From Chamaecrista fasciculata (taxonomy: Eukaryota; Streptophyta; Magnoliopsida; Fabales; Fabaceae), in assembly GCA_003254925.1 (NCBI GenBank), contig QANZ01003382.1:20948-84947 (forward strand): a stretch of DNA of 64,000 nucleotides. The letters run 5' to 3'. Below are positions 35,238 to 46,739 of the stretch, piece by piece. The notes beneath the pieces were generated by a model. That model saw only the letters and a program-made list of their open reading frames with translations, was not told where the DNA came from and made no database searches. The position numbers and the translations under genes are program-made. Position 1 is the stretch's first letter; the number at the start of each line of letters is the position of its first letter.

Positions 35238-36695
35238 ATGGAAACCCATAACGAGAACCAGCTGCACCCGAGCTCAGCAGACGCTCCCTCGGGCTCGAGC
35301 CATCCGAGAGATCAACAAGCCGGAGACACCATACATGAGCATGACCCCAGGTCATCCCCCCGGAATGCACCGGGACACGTACAGCAGGGCGAGAGAACTC
35401 CCACACCACTGACCTCTCTCGCCGGTTTCCACCAGCATACAGAGAAAGAAACTCGCGCAGCACCCTCTCCGTATACGGCTGAGATACGAGAGATCGTTCA
35501 GACAGAACTCAGGGAGGCAAGGGCTGCACACGTAGCTGACATGGCCTCCCTGCGCCGAAACATGGAAGAGCAGTTTGACCAGTTCATGGAGAGACGTTTC
35601 AGTCAGTTGATAAGCTCCAGCTCCAAGGGGAAACAGATTCAAGAAGTTCCCGAGCTCCCTCCACCAGTATACCACACCACCCCCGACACACGACCCCCCT
35701 CGGAAGCCGTGTTGTCGGGACGAGAAGAGGAATACGTTCCCGGAGAGCGAAGTGAACCGACAGGGAGAAATCATCCTTTCACCTCCACAACACCGCCAGG
35801 GTCCACAATGCAACAGTGGAATGTACCAGCTGAGTTATGGCAACTCTTAGCCAAACATCTGCCGTCTGCAGGCCCTTCAGCGACTACAAACCCCCCTTCA
35901 GCACCCCCAACAGTAGTTCTGACGCCCCCGGCTCCCCCGATGCCCTCTCCCGGGATATATGCGCCACACATACAGCAAGATGAGTTGCCCACCGGGTTCA
36001 AAATGCCGATGAAGCTCCCCCGGTACGATGGAACTAAGGACCCGGATGATCATCTCCGGCAGTTCCACGCGTGCATGCAAATCGCTAACCTGTCGGAAGG
36101 CAAAAAGTGCAAGTTATTCCCGACCACACTCGTCGGAGAAGGGCTCATTTGGTTCTCCAAGCTCCCGAACGACAGTATACACAGCTTCCGGGATATGGAA
36201 AACCTATTCAAAAAGCGGTTTGCCACCAGCGTGGTGTACAAGCAGCCGGCATCCGTGTTGGCGGACGTTCATCAGGGTGAGCACGAGTCTCTCCGTGACT
36301 TCCTACACCGTTTCAATCAGAAATGCCTCACAGTCAAGGACCTCGAGGACAGCGTGGCGGTACACGCCTTTCAAGCAGGCCTCCGCCCCGGACAAACTCA
36401 TAAGGAGCTGGCTTTCATGAACCCTAGCTCGTTAGAAGAACTGTTATCGAAGGTCCAGGAGTTCATCATAAAGGAGGATGCCTTCACCTCCCAGAAGAGC
36501 AGATTTGCGAACATGAGCTCCGGCAGCAAACAGCAGCAGCAGCAATACCGTGGTGATCAACGGCGCCGGGACCCCCCCGGCAGGACAGACAGAAACACCC
36601 CCAGCAGGAGAGGGGTAATGACAGACAACCAATCCCCTCCCGGACACGGTTTAACGTCTACACCGTCCTCACTGTCTCACAGTCCCGGATACTAG
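35238..36695 (+). pseudogene. gag: Tat element 1 gag (capsid/nucleocapsid)
   Basis: Structural protein that packages element RNA. From the ATG at 35238 a Pro/Ser-rich head leads to the retrotransposon gag core (about 36000-36480: PMKLPRYDGTKDPDDHLRQF onward to FIIKEDAF). After a C7 run at 36572-36578 the frame is wrong. The continuing gag-pol frame, which carries the Tat zinc-knuckle-like YCEYHRDHGHTTDEC (about 36780-36825), is open one base out of register. The observed stop is at 36693-36695. Some autonomous elements frameshift, but a homopolymer here makes a mutation or sequencing indel more likely. Confidence 0.85.
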
Positions 36696-39600
36696 CAGAG
36701 TCCCAGGGCCTCGGGATTTTCCCCATCCTCACCCCGAGAAAGCCACGCCCCGGTGACAGACCAAAGGATCAGAGCCGATACTGTGAATATCACCGGGACC
36801 ACGGCCATACCACCGACGAGTGCATCTCGTCAAAAGATGAGATTGAGGCTCTCATCCAGAACGGGAAACTGGGGAAGTACGTAAAGCGGGATAACAAAAG
36901 AAGAGATGATGACAGAGAACACCGGGGCGGGGACCAAGGCAGGCAACAGAGGCCCCGTCGGGATGACCGGCCACCAGAAGGAGGATCAGGAGGAAACAAC
37001 ACAGGTTCTCAGATGTTGGGGACCATCAACGTCATCGCCGGCGGAGTGGACCGCCGGAGGAGGGGCCCGCAGTCGCGGAAGCGGATGAGGAGATCCGTTA
37101 TGAAGTTGGATTACCTCAAGAAATCCCACGCGCCCCAAGGAGAACCAATCATATTCACCGACGAGGAGCTGGCGGACGTAGACTCCGAAGAGTGTGACCC
37201 TATGGTAATCACAGCCGGGATAGGAAGGTACAACGTGAAGAGGATCTTGGTTGACCAGGGGTCCTCGGCTGATATCTTATTCTGGGATGCCTTCTCAAGT
37301 ATGGGTCTCTCCCAAGAGCAACTCTCCCCTTTCAACGAGCACCTGATAGGCTTTTCCGGGGCCCAGGTCCCCGTGGAGGGGATGATCGAACTGAACCTCA
37401 CGCTGGGAGAGGACCCGAAGTGTGTATGCATCCCAACCATCTTCGTGGTCGTCAAAACACCCTCCGCCTACAACGCAATTCTCGGCAGGCCCTCGCTGAA
37501 CGCTGCCCGTGCCGTAGTGTCCACGGCACACTTATTGATGAAATTCCCTACCCCTCATGGCGTGGGACAAGTACGGGCGAACCAGGAAGTAGCCAGGCAA
37601 TGCTACGCCACCAGCCTGGCCAAGCCCCAGACAAGCCGAGAAGCTCCTCAGAACCCCCCGCCATCCTCCTCAGAAAAAGGAAAGGAGAAAGAACACGCAG
37701 TAATGAACTGCGAGATCGTTGATCTACGGGATGAGATCCCACAGAATCATCCGCAGCCTTCGGATGAAATGGAAGCAGTGGCTTTTCCAGGAGCGCCGGA
37801 AAAAACCGTTAACATTTGCGCCACTCTCCCTCCACCAGAGAAAGAAGCATTGATCCAATTCCTCTACCGAAACGAGGATATTTTTGCATGGTCCGCGTCG
37901 GACATGCAGGGGATCGACCCAAGCATCATCTGCCACTCCCTTAACGTCGACGGAAGACCTGGCGTCTTCCAGAAAAAAAGGAACTTGGGGCAACAGCGTC
38001 AGCAGGCAGCAAAAGAAGAAGTAGAGAAATTGCTGGCGGCAGGTTTCACCCGTGAGACCAGGTACCCCACGTGGCTATCCAACGTTGTCCTCGTCCAGAA
38101 GGCCAACGGAAAATGGCGGATGTGTGTTGACTTCTCCGACCTAAACAAGGCATGCCCGAAGGATCCCTACCCACTCCCCAGCATCGACCGACTCGTCGAC
38201 GGAACGAGTGGCCACGCCACACTGAGCTTCCTCGACGCATTTTCCGGGTACAATCAGATCCGGATGGACCCGAGGGATGTGGAGAAGACTGCCTTCATCA
38301 CAGACAAGGGAGTCTTCTGCTATAAGGTCATGCCCTTTGGCCTGAAGAACGCCGGCGCCACCTACCAGCGCATGATGGACCTCTTCTTCCGAGACCACCT
38401 CGGAAAGAACATCGAGGTATATGTCGACGACATGGTCGTCAAAACGAGAGCCGGCGGCAACCATCTGGAAGACCTGGAGGAGATCTTCGCAATACTGAGG
38501 CAGTACCAGATGCGCCTCAACCCTTCGAAATGTGCTTTTGGCGTGTCGGGAGGCAAGTTCCTCGGGTTCCTCATCTCACAGCGAGGGATAGAGGTTAACC
38601 CGGATCAGTGCCAAGCGATAATGGAGATGTCCCCTCCCAAGAACCCCAAGGAAGTACAACGCCTCACCGGCCGGATCGCCGCCATCCATCGCTTCCTCTC
38701 CAGGTAGCACCAATGCTGATAACCCCAATGCTGATAACCCCATCCATCGCTTACATTATTGTAATCTACTACCCGGACACACAAGCTCCGGATGCTGTAC
38801 TTATGCTTGCACATCGCGAGCCCTCCACTACATTAATAAAGAATCTCTTCTTGTGCAAATTCTCTGTTTATTTTACTTATGCAACGAGTACTAACAGAAC
38901 ATCTAAAACAAACTAACCAGGTCCGCCGACCGCTGCCTCCCATTCTTCAAAACCCTCAAAGGAGGAAAGAAGTTCGAATGGACAGAGGAATGCGATAGGG
39001 CCTTTCTGGAGCTGAAGCAGTATCTGGCGAAGCCGCCAATACTGACCACTCCCAGGCTGGAGACGCCAATATACGTATATCTCGCTGCTAACGATCAGGC
39101 AGTCAGCTCTGCATTGGTCACCGAGGAGGGAGAAGATCAAAAACCGATTTACTTCTCCAGCAAGGTCCTGACCCCGTCGGAATCACGATACCACATGCTC
39201 GAAAAGCTTGCATTCGCTCTACTGGTATCGACGAGAAAGCTTCGGCCCTACTACCAGCAGTATCAAATCATTGTCCGGACCGACAGACCACTACGGCAGG
39301 TGATCCACCAGCCCGACGTCGCCGGACGACTATCTTACTGGGCCATTGAGCTCTCGGAATTCGGACTCATGTTCCAACCCCGCAGAGCCATCAAGGGGCA
39401 GGCCTTAGCGGACTTTGTCGCCGAGATGACCTCGCCGGAGGCACTCAACAGCACATGGGTAATATATGTAGATGGTGCCTCCTCCAGCAAGTCAAAAGGA
39501 GCCGGGGTCATCCTAGAAGCACCAGATGGGATGGTTATTGAGCAATCCATTGAGATACGCTTCTCCGCCACCAATAACCAGGCGGAGTAACGAAGCTCTC

Positions 39601-41169
39601 CTCGCTGCTTTGGAGCTGGCCCTCACGGTCAACGCCCAGGAGCTAACGGTCAACAGTGACTCACAACTAGTGGTCCAGCAAATGAAGGGAGAGTTCGAGG
39701 CCAAGGAGGAAACCATCCTCAAGTATCACGCCAAAGCACGGCGTCTAGCTGCCAAATTCCGAAAAGTCGAGTTCCGACATGTCCCCCGGGATCAGAACTC
39801 CCGCGCCGACAAGCTAGCGAAGCTGGCAAATAAGCCCAGCAAGGCTGGAAGAGACTCCATCATCTGCACCACTCTCGAACAACCCTCCATCAACGAGGAG
39901 GAAGTAAACCAGATCGATGGGGCATCCACCTAGATGACGCCAATCATGGCCTACCTCAAGGATGGTATCCTCCCCGCCGATCGAGCAGAAGCGAGGAACC
40001 TGACCAGAAGAGCTGCACGGTATTTCCTATCCGGCGAAACACTTTACAAAAAGGGATTTTCGTCCCCATCACTGAAGTGCGTACCCCCGGAGGAGGCAAA
40101 CTACATCCTCCGTGAGCTGCACGCGGGGGTATGTGGCTCCCATCAGGCCCCAGCAGCTCTAAAAAGGAAAACGCTGCAAGCCGGCTTCTACTGGCCGGGC
40201 ATCATTAAAGACGCGGATCAACTAGTGAAAAAATGTGATAAATGCCAGCGCCACGGCAATATCATACACACTCCCGCCGAGGATATGCATCCCCTTCAGG
40301 CGCCGTGGCCATTCGACGTGTGGGGCATAGACATCCTGGGGCCATTTCCACAGGCCACCAACCAACGGAAGTTCTTGGTAGTCGCCGTCGACCACTTCAC
40401 CAAGTGAGTAGAGGCAGAGCCCCTGGCATCTATTACCTCGGCGGCAATCATCAAATTCGTCACGAAGAATATAATCACTCGATTTGGCATCCCACACACT
40501 CTCATAACCGACAATGGGCGCCAATTCATTAGTCAGCAGTTCCGAGAGTTCTGCGAAAGTTACCACATGAGACTGAAGACCACGTCCGTGGAGCACCCCG
40601 CCACAAACGGACAAACGGAACTGGCTAACAGAATCATCCTCAAGGGATTAAAGAAACGCCTGGACAACGCCAAGGGGCGATGGGTAGACGAATTGCCTTC
40701 GGTTTTGTGGTCCTACCGTGTCACAAAACAAACGGCAACCAAGGAAACCCCCTACGCGTTGGCCTACGGCTGCGAAGCCATGATCCCCGCCGAGATCGGG
40801 GCAACCTCAGATAGGGTCCTCTACTACGAGGAGCAGCAGAACCAGGCCCAGCGCCAGGCGTCCTTAGATATCTCTGAGGAGACGAGGGAGACAGCATTGA
40901 TCCGGATGGCTGCATACAAGCAGAAAATAGCGAACTACTTCAACACCAAGGACAAAAAACGCACATTACGCGTCGGAGACCTGGTCCTGAGGGAAGTCGC
41001 CAACAACAGGGTCAACCCCTCGGAAGGCAAACTGGGACCCAATTGGGAAGGTCCATATCGGATTTACGAAACACTCCCAGGAGGGGCCTACTGCCTAGAA
41101 ACCATGGGAGGAAACCATCTTCCGAACCCATGGAATATAGCTAAGCTAAAGAAATACCTGTCTCCATGA
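36579..41169 (+). pseudogene. pol: Tat element 1 pol: protease, RT, RNase H, integrase
   Basis: Copies element RNA to DNA and inserts it. Protease motif LVDQGSSADILF at about 37250. RT covers about 37920-38703 with the catalytic YVDDMVV at 38420. An intron (38704-38920) follows, then RNase H with IYVDGASSSKSKGAG (about 39460). Integrase has the zinc-binding Hx..CDKCQ region (about 40110-40250) and DDE residues in WGIDILGP (40322), TDNGRQF (40507) and the EHPATNGQ block (40590). Lesions: one extra base at about 39588, a TAG at 39931-39933 and a TGA at 40405-40407, both where relatives have Trp. The end, YLSP, stops at 41167-41169. Same domain order as Tat element 2. Confidence 0.92.
38704..38920 (+). 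other. intron between RT and RNase H of Tat element 1
   Basis: The pol frame breaks at ..FLS-AG|GTAGCACC and resumes after ..CTAACCAG|GTCCGCC; joining the two restores an unbroken frame. A perfect TACTAAC branchpoint consensus lies at 38889-38895. The intron is 217 bp, not a multiple of three. It contains a 16-bp direct duplication (CCAATGCTGATAACCC, 38710-38741). Element 2 has the same acceptor position at 48847. Confidence 0.8.
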
Positions 41170-41600
41170 CAGCACTCATGTAACTTTTTTCAAAGTTTAG
41201 TGAAAATCATGTTTCTTCTTATTGCTATTTTTTCCCCTTTTATCTTTCTATTACGAATGATTAAATGGGCCCCCGGTCCTCTACGCAGGCAGGGAGGGAC
41301 GCCTCCCCTACGCCTCGGACATTTGAGCTCCAACGCTCTGCAGGTCAGAGTTACCTGCTCCGGCTAGCCACGTCACGGGTAAACTCATGAAGTAAACAAC
41401 GTGACTCACACATAGTAACAAATCGTTACAATATATCTTTATACGCTATAACACAAGCAAATAACAGAAACGGCACCCAACGCCAACAATACATTTCGTA
41501 TAAACAAATATTATGTACAAAGTCATCAATTTACAAGTTTACAAAATTTATTACATCAAAGAGGGGAAGGGGGGTTACAACTGTTTGCAACGGATAACAT
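41170..41600. other. spacer between integrase and antisense gene
   Basis: Non-coding on both strands. It is the region where + strand pol transcripts and the convergent antisense gene would end. Confidence 0.5.
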
Positions 41601-44600
41601 TCACACACCCCCCGGCGGCATCACAGGATCATCAACCAGATAGCCGTCGGTCGAACAGTCCGTCGGCCCGGAACCCTTCGGAGGGGCATCACCTCCATCT
41701 TCTCTATCACCCCCATCGCCGAACAAGCCTAACCCAGGCCTTTCATCCTGGTGAGAAGGAGAGACGCCTGTAGCAGACGGGTAAGCACCCGGCACGTTCA
41801 CCACCACCCCCAGAAGCATCCTCCCCAGGTCCAGCTTACCACTTGAGGACTCCCCTCTCTCTGTCGGATCAGCAGGACGCTCCGGACATTTCTCCAGAGG
41901 ACGGACTCGGTCGACGATAACACCGTTGGCCACCTCCCGCATAGGATGTATTTCATCCAAGCCCCGGGCAGCCTCTGGATGGAAATGGACCACTTGCCTT
42001 ACCCCGTTGATGAATCCCTTCTCATAGAAGCATTTCCCCTCCCACTGGAGTTGGGCCCTCTCATTTTCCAGGGTTTCCTCCAGCCTCCTGGTCATCGCGT
42101 CAAGTGACAGGCTGTGAGTCGTCGCCATCCGGCCCATAGCGGCCTCGTGGTCACGCTTCAGCTCGTTGATAGCAGCAGAGTGCTCCCGTCGGAGAGCATC
42201 CATCTCCGCCTCCCAGCGACGCTGCTGGACAGCTAGCTCCTCGGCAGCCACCCGCTCAGCTCCCTCCCTCTCGGCGTGGGCCTCCCCAAGGCGAATCTCG
42301 AAGGCTTTCCGCTCGGAAGCCAGAGCACTCTCCGCTGTGCATTTCTCCCCCCGGAGACTATCCAGCGCCGACTCATAGTCCCCCACAAGACGCTCCAGCT
42401 CTTTACCATGTTCCTCCGCCTGGGCTCTTAGCAGTTCATCAACCTTCGACACCCCCACGGCACGGGCATCCTCCAACTGCTTCACCAATCCCCCCTTTTC
42501 GGTGGTAAGCTGCGCCACCTGCCCCTCCAAGAGGACAACCCTCTTCTCAGACTCGGCCAACCGAGCCTTGTGCATAGAATTCCTACCTCGGATGTCCTCG
42601 AACTGCTGGTAAAGCACTGCTATTCGGCGGCAAGATTCCAACCCGTGTTTAATGGCATCGGCGGCAACATCCCGAGGAAGTTTAGCCACCAAGTTATCCA
42701 TGTGGTCCTTGCCGGCCCGCGTGCAGGAAGACTCCATGAACAAGAAGGGGTTGATACTGCTTCCCAAGATGTCTGCTGGCAACACTCCCCCCTTTGGAGC
42801 CGGCTGAGGATATCGAGGGTTCAAAACATCTAGAGGTTCCGCCACCACCCCGCGTGACGGTCCCGCGTCAGAGCCATCATTGCCCCCTCCCGGAGCAATC
42901 CCCTCTTTCTCAACAAGAGTTTCACTTCTGCGAGGCGAAGCCACCCCGGCAACTGAAGAGATCAGCCCCCCGGACGAAACAGAAGTCACCCTAGCAGCCT
43001 CGCCCTCCTCATCTACTTGGTTGCCGTGTCCACCACCGACCAAGTCTTCATCTTCCGGTGGCGGGGTACCCCCCCGGCGGGCAGGTTTTCGTCCTCGGGC
43101 GAGGATGGAGCCTCTTCGGTGGCTAGATCTTCATCTCTTGCTGGCGGAGTACCCCCTCCGGCAGGAAGGTTTTCGTCCTCGGGCGAGGATGGAGCCTCCT
43201 CGGTGGCCAGGTCTTCATGTCCCGATAGCGAAGTACCCCCCCCGGCGGGAATGTTGTCACCCTCAGGCGAAGATGCAGACTCCTCAACAGTCGGCACGTC
43301 ATCAGCTGGAGGAACCCTTCCTTCCTCGACCGGTGGGTTCTCAGAAGTCCCACCCGCGCCAACTAGCTGACTTATAGTCAGCAAATCCTCTCCACCAGAG
43401 TCCCCACTTGACGGCGAGGCGCTATCGACCTCTATCACCCCCTCGTCAGCATTCCCCCCGGCGTCGCCGCCGCCCTCCAAGGCAACCAGACTGTCTGATG
43501 ACCCCCGCGAAGCGGAGTAATACTGCGAAGACCCCCGCCGCTTCAGGACTACATTCGGATCCTCCTCCTCTTCATCCTCATCTTCATACAGGATCAGTTT
43601 GGGCCTCTTCACGGGAGGACCCTCCTCCGACGGAGAACCGCGAGCAAGGGGCCTCGCCATGGTAGTGGAGGCCACAACGGCAGCAACAGTCACCCCTCTC
43701 TCCATTGCCCGAGAGGCACCCCCCCTAAGTGGGCTTCCAGTGGAAACAGTCCTTTCCCTCTTCTTCTTCTTCTTCGGGGGAGAAGCATCCCTACCACCCT
43801 CCGCAGCCGCAGGGGGGAGGAGGGGCAGACGGAGGGTGGCCTCGGAGGCAGGTATCACGAAGCTACCACAGCAGGAGGTGGCCTTGGTGAAGTACTCCAG
43901 TCGCCCCCGGAAACCGAGGTGATGCATCACTGATACAATAAGTCAGACACGGAATAATCAGACAAAGCAAACTCAGAAGCAGAAAACTAAAAGGAAAAAC
44001 AGAACGTTGATTAACTGACACTTACCCCACGTCTTGTAATCATTGCCGTCCTGCTTCGCCGCCGTCAACAACCGCTTGACGGCATGGTGCTCCTCGGGGC
44101 TCAAGCTTTCCCTCGCCAACGCCCTCTGCCCAACAATGGGCTCCGACCAGGAAAGGGGAAACCGAGGATAACCCTCGTCATCCAAGTACCACGGACGCCG
44201 GTCAGCCGGCTCCTCAGGAAACGAAGAAGTGGTAGTTCGTCCATTTCTTCACGCTACTTACATTGGCAGACAATACGCCGTATCTGCCAGGCTTGTTCAT
44301 ACAATGGAGGCTAACCCACCCTCCATTCTTGCTTTCCACCCGGTACGCCCAGAATAAGACCTTCACGGTCAGCTCCACCTCCAGCTCCGCCACCACATTC
44401 TGAAGAATGGCGAGAAGCCGCCACGAGTTAGGATGCAGTTGAGCCGGAGAGCAGTTCATGTAGTTCAGGACTTCCATCTCGAAGTCCGAGAAGGGAAACC
44501 GTATTCCTACATTCTGGAGGACATACTCGTTGAACAAGAAGCCCCCTTCGTGCGCAAAACTGTATCTCTCGCTGGCCCATTCGTCGACGCCTTCCTTGTT

Positions 44601-45030
44601 ATGACAGGCGACATGCCCCAGCCTCCTCATCGGAGTACCCGGGGCGAAGAACGTCTCGTTCAAGGTTGCAAGTTCGGCAGGGTTCGCGAACTTCGACCTC
44701 TCCAAGACGATTTTGGGGTCGATGGGCACATTGCAAGGCAGTCCCTGTGGCGATGCCCAGGCCACCACACCCCGGGCACGACACAAAGCCTCAGCGCCGT
44801 CAGCCTCCGCGCGCATCAGCCTTGACTGGATGCTCCACCACAGGTCGGGCTCCATGGTGGGACCTCCCCAACCAGTCTTCATGTCCTTTCTTTCAGTGAC
44901 AATATACCCTCTTCACAGCAGTCACTGGGTCGAGGTGGCGAGCAACTGGAATTCCGTCGGAGGGAGCCGATGATGAGGCACCACCTTTTCCCCCCTTGCG
45001 ATTCGGGATGTTCTTTGAAGATTTCACCAT
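41601..45030 (-). CDS. Tat element 1 antisense gene, spliced, PF04195-like plus coiled coil
   Basis: Convergent with pol. The minus strand holds an ATG at 45030 (MVKSSKNIPNRKGG), then an open exon from ATG 44882 to about 44026 with the Putative gypsy type transposon domain (FPFSDFEMEVLNYM, LHPNSW, KKWTNYHFFVS). A clean 96-bp GT-AG intron (44025-43930, donor GTAAGTG) leads into exon 2 (43929-41601). Exon 2 has a basic KKKKKRER patch, an acidic Glu/Asp run, an 84-bp internal repeat (EDLATEEAPSSPEDENLPAG) and a long coiled coil (about 42560-41990). Frameshifts: near 44900, at 44213, and in a G7 tract at 43069-43075. Function unknown; such antisense ORFs are known in Tat/Ogre elements. Element 2 has a matching gene. 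Confidence 0.75.
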
Positions 45031-45309
45031 TGTTGATGGCTTCAGAGTACCCGAGTTCTGACTTTAGAAATTTGCTTTGGAGAAATCGTGAGAGCGAAAA
45101 TGGGGGAAGAAGAGGGAAATGGCAATTTATAACGGACCGTACAAAATTCAAAAATGGGGCAGGCAGCTGAAAAGACGCTGCCGACGTCAGCAGCTTGGGA
45201 AACCGTAGAACTTCCTCCACACATTTCTCGCTCCCCAAGCCACGTGTCACCCAAAAAACTTTTAAGTTTCCATGGAAGGGAATCCAGAGGACTCAGGGTA
45301 TTCGGAAAC

Positions 45310-45613
45310 CGAAGACACCCCTCGGAAGCCTATGGCGCGGAATCCCCCTCGGACCTTTCGGAGGGACTAGTGATCTACAACCCCTCGGAATCACCCCTCG
45401 GAAGCCGATGGCGCGGACTCCCCCTCGGACCTTTCGGAGGGACTAGTGATATACACCCCTCGGGATCACCCCTCGGAAGCCGATGGCGCGGACTCCCCCC
45501 CCTCGGACCTTTCGGAGGGACTAGTGATATACACCCCTCGGGATCACCACTCGGAAGCCGATAGCGTGGACTCCCCCTCGAACCTTTCGGCGGGACTAGT
45601 GATATACACTCCT
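45310..45613 (+). repeat. tandem repeat of about 76 bp abutting the 3' LTR
   Basis: Nearly four units. GGGACTAGTGATATACAC-type junctions lie at 45370, 45446, 45524 and 45599 (spacings 76, 78, 75). Each unit includes CCCTCGGAAGCCGATGGCG and CTCGGACCTTTCGG. The last junction is the real start of the 3' LTR (TGATATACAC at 45600), so each unit repeats the sequence across the polypurine-tract/LTR border. Confidence 0.85.
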
Positions 45614-46222
45614 CGGAATGGCTCCTCGGAGTTAATATCAAGAGCATAAAGGATACCCGGCGGAGAGGCAACCCAGGCAGGTTCCCCCTCCCACACTCAA
45701 GCATTTAATACCAAGATATTGGCATTAAATGCAAGGATCCTTGAAAGCACGTGACAGGACAAGAAGGACACGCAAAAGGACCAAAACGCCCCCTGCGCGC
45801 AGACTAAACCATGAAAAGCACTCTTGGCTATCACTGACAACCAGGAGAGAAGGTTGGAAATCCCACCGTACCCTGGCAGTGATAGCTGTCACGTCAAAAG
45901 CAGAAACCTACACCAACCCCCTTTTTCTCACACATCCCGAGTACACCCCTAACGTCTCAGAGGGAGACCTCGTACGAACATGAGACAAAAGGGAAGGAGG
46001 ATAAAAGGAAAAGGGGAACCTTTCTAAGGTAACAACTCTCTCTCTCTAAAAATTATTCAAACTCTCCAGCATTCTCTCTCTAACTTAAGCATCGGAGAAG
46101 AATCGCAGGGAACCCCCTGTGCATTCTTGTTTGCAGGTTCCGACGACCCCTACTTGCCGGAAACTGCCCCTCAACTGTGAACTCAAGGTTAGATTTATCC
46201 TAATCCAGCTTTGTAGTTTTCA
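45600..46222 (+). repeat. 3' LTR of Tat element 1
   Basis: 623 bp, TG...CA ends, same as 34297-34919 apart from one base found by eye. Followed directly by the target duplication and the second half of the interrupted DUF4283-like frame. Confidence 0.95.
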
Positions 46223-46600
46223 AGGATCATTATCAATTTGGTCCTTGGTTGCAAGCCTCTCCTTTGCATCAACGTTTGTCTCAGTTTACGATGATGGGTT
46301 TGGTCGTTTGGGGCCTCGAAGAATGCTTTTAAGTTAGGAGTGGACCATTCTGCTGAGGTTCATGTTAGTAGTGGAGACTCTTTTGATAATGATATGGTGA
46401 AGGGATTACTTTCTGGTGGTGGTGAAACTTTAGGTGCTTCATTAACGGCTAATGCAAGTTTACATGATACAATATTGGAAAGCGAGTTTGATATCTTGTC
46501 CACCTCTAGCCATGACATGCAGAAGGAAGATGAGAGTCACTTTGGACTGTTAAAGATCACATTAGTAACGATTACTTCCTCAAATGCATATAAAAGATAA
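46223..46600 (+). pseudogene. DUF4283/zinc-knuckle pseudogene, 3' part
   Basis: Continues the frame broken at 34296: HYQFGPWLQASPLHQR follows the zinc knuckle as in DUF4283 proteins. A frame at 46340-46600 (MDHSAEVHVSSGDSFDND..) is the low-complexity tail. It is an old retroelement or captured fragment, not a functional gene. Confidence 0.6.
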
Positions 46601-46645
46601 AGTTGCTATTCAAATGCTAAAAAATTAAAAGTTGCTATCACTCTT

Positions 46646-46728
46646 AAGGGTGGATCTCTCCTATAATGGCGCCTTAGACCATAAAGGCACCATAAACTAC
46701 ATAAACTATCAAAGCAAAAAGGCAAAAA
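46646..46728 (-). repeat. right arm of the 83-bp inverted repeat
   Basis: Reverse complement of 33847-33929 with a few mismatches (see that entry). Confidence 0.65.
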
Positions 46729-46739
46729 TCTCTTACTAT

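Larger units (their letters stand above)
34297..46222 (+). mobile_element. complete Tat-lineage Ty3/gypsy LTR retrotransposon
   Basis: An 11.9-kb element: 5' LTR, tRNA-type PBS, gag, protease, RT, RNase H, integrase, antisense gene, tandem-repeat 3' region, 3' LTR. The LTRs are 623 bp each and differ at one base that I can find (34584 A against 45887 G). The 5-bp target duplication is ATGAT (34292-34296) against AGGAT (46223-46227), one mismatch. The order RT-RNase H-integrase places it in Ty3/gypsy; the PBS and the antisense gene place it in Tat. GC content is visibly higher than in the flanks. The coding frames carry several lesions, so this copy is not autonomous as read. Confidence 0.95.

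Noticed and set aside
43017..43370. Plus-strand frames opposite the Tat 1 antisense gene
   Set aside because: GC-rich shadow frames; the minus strand has the domain and splice sites.
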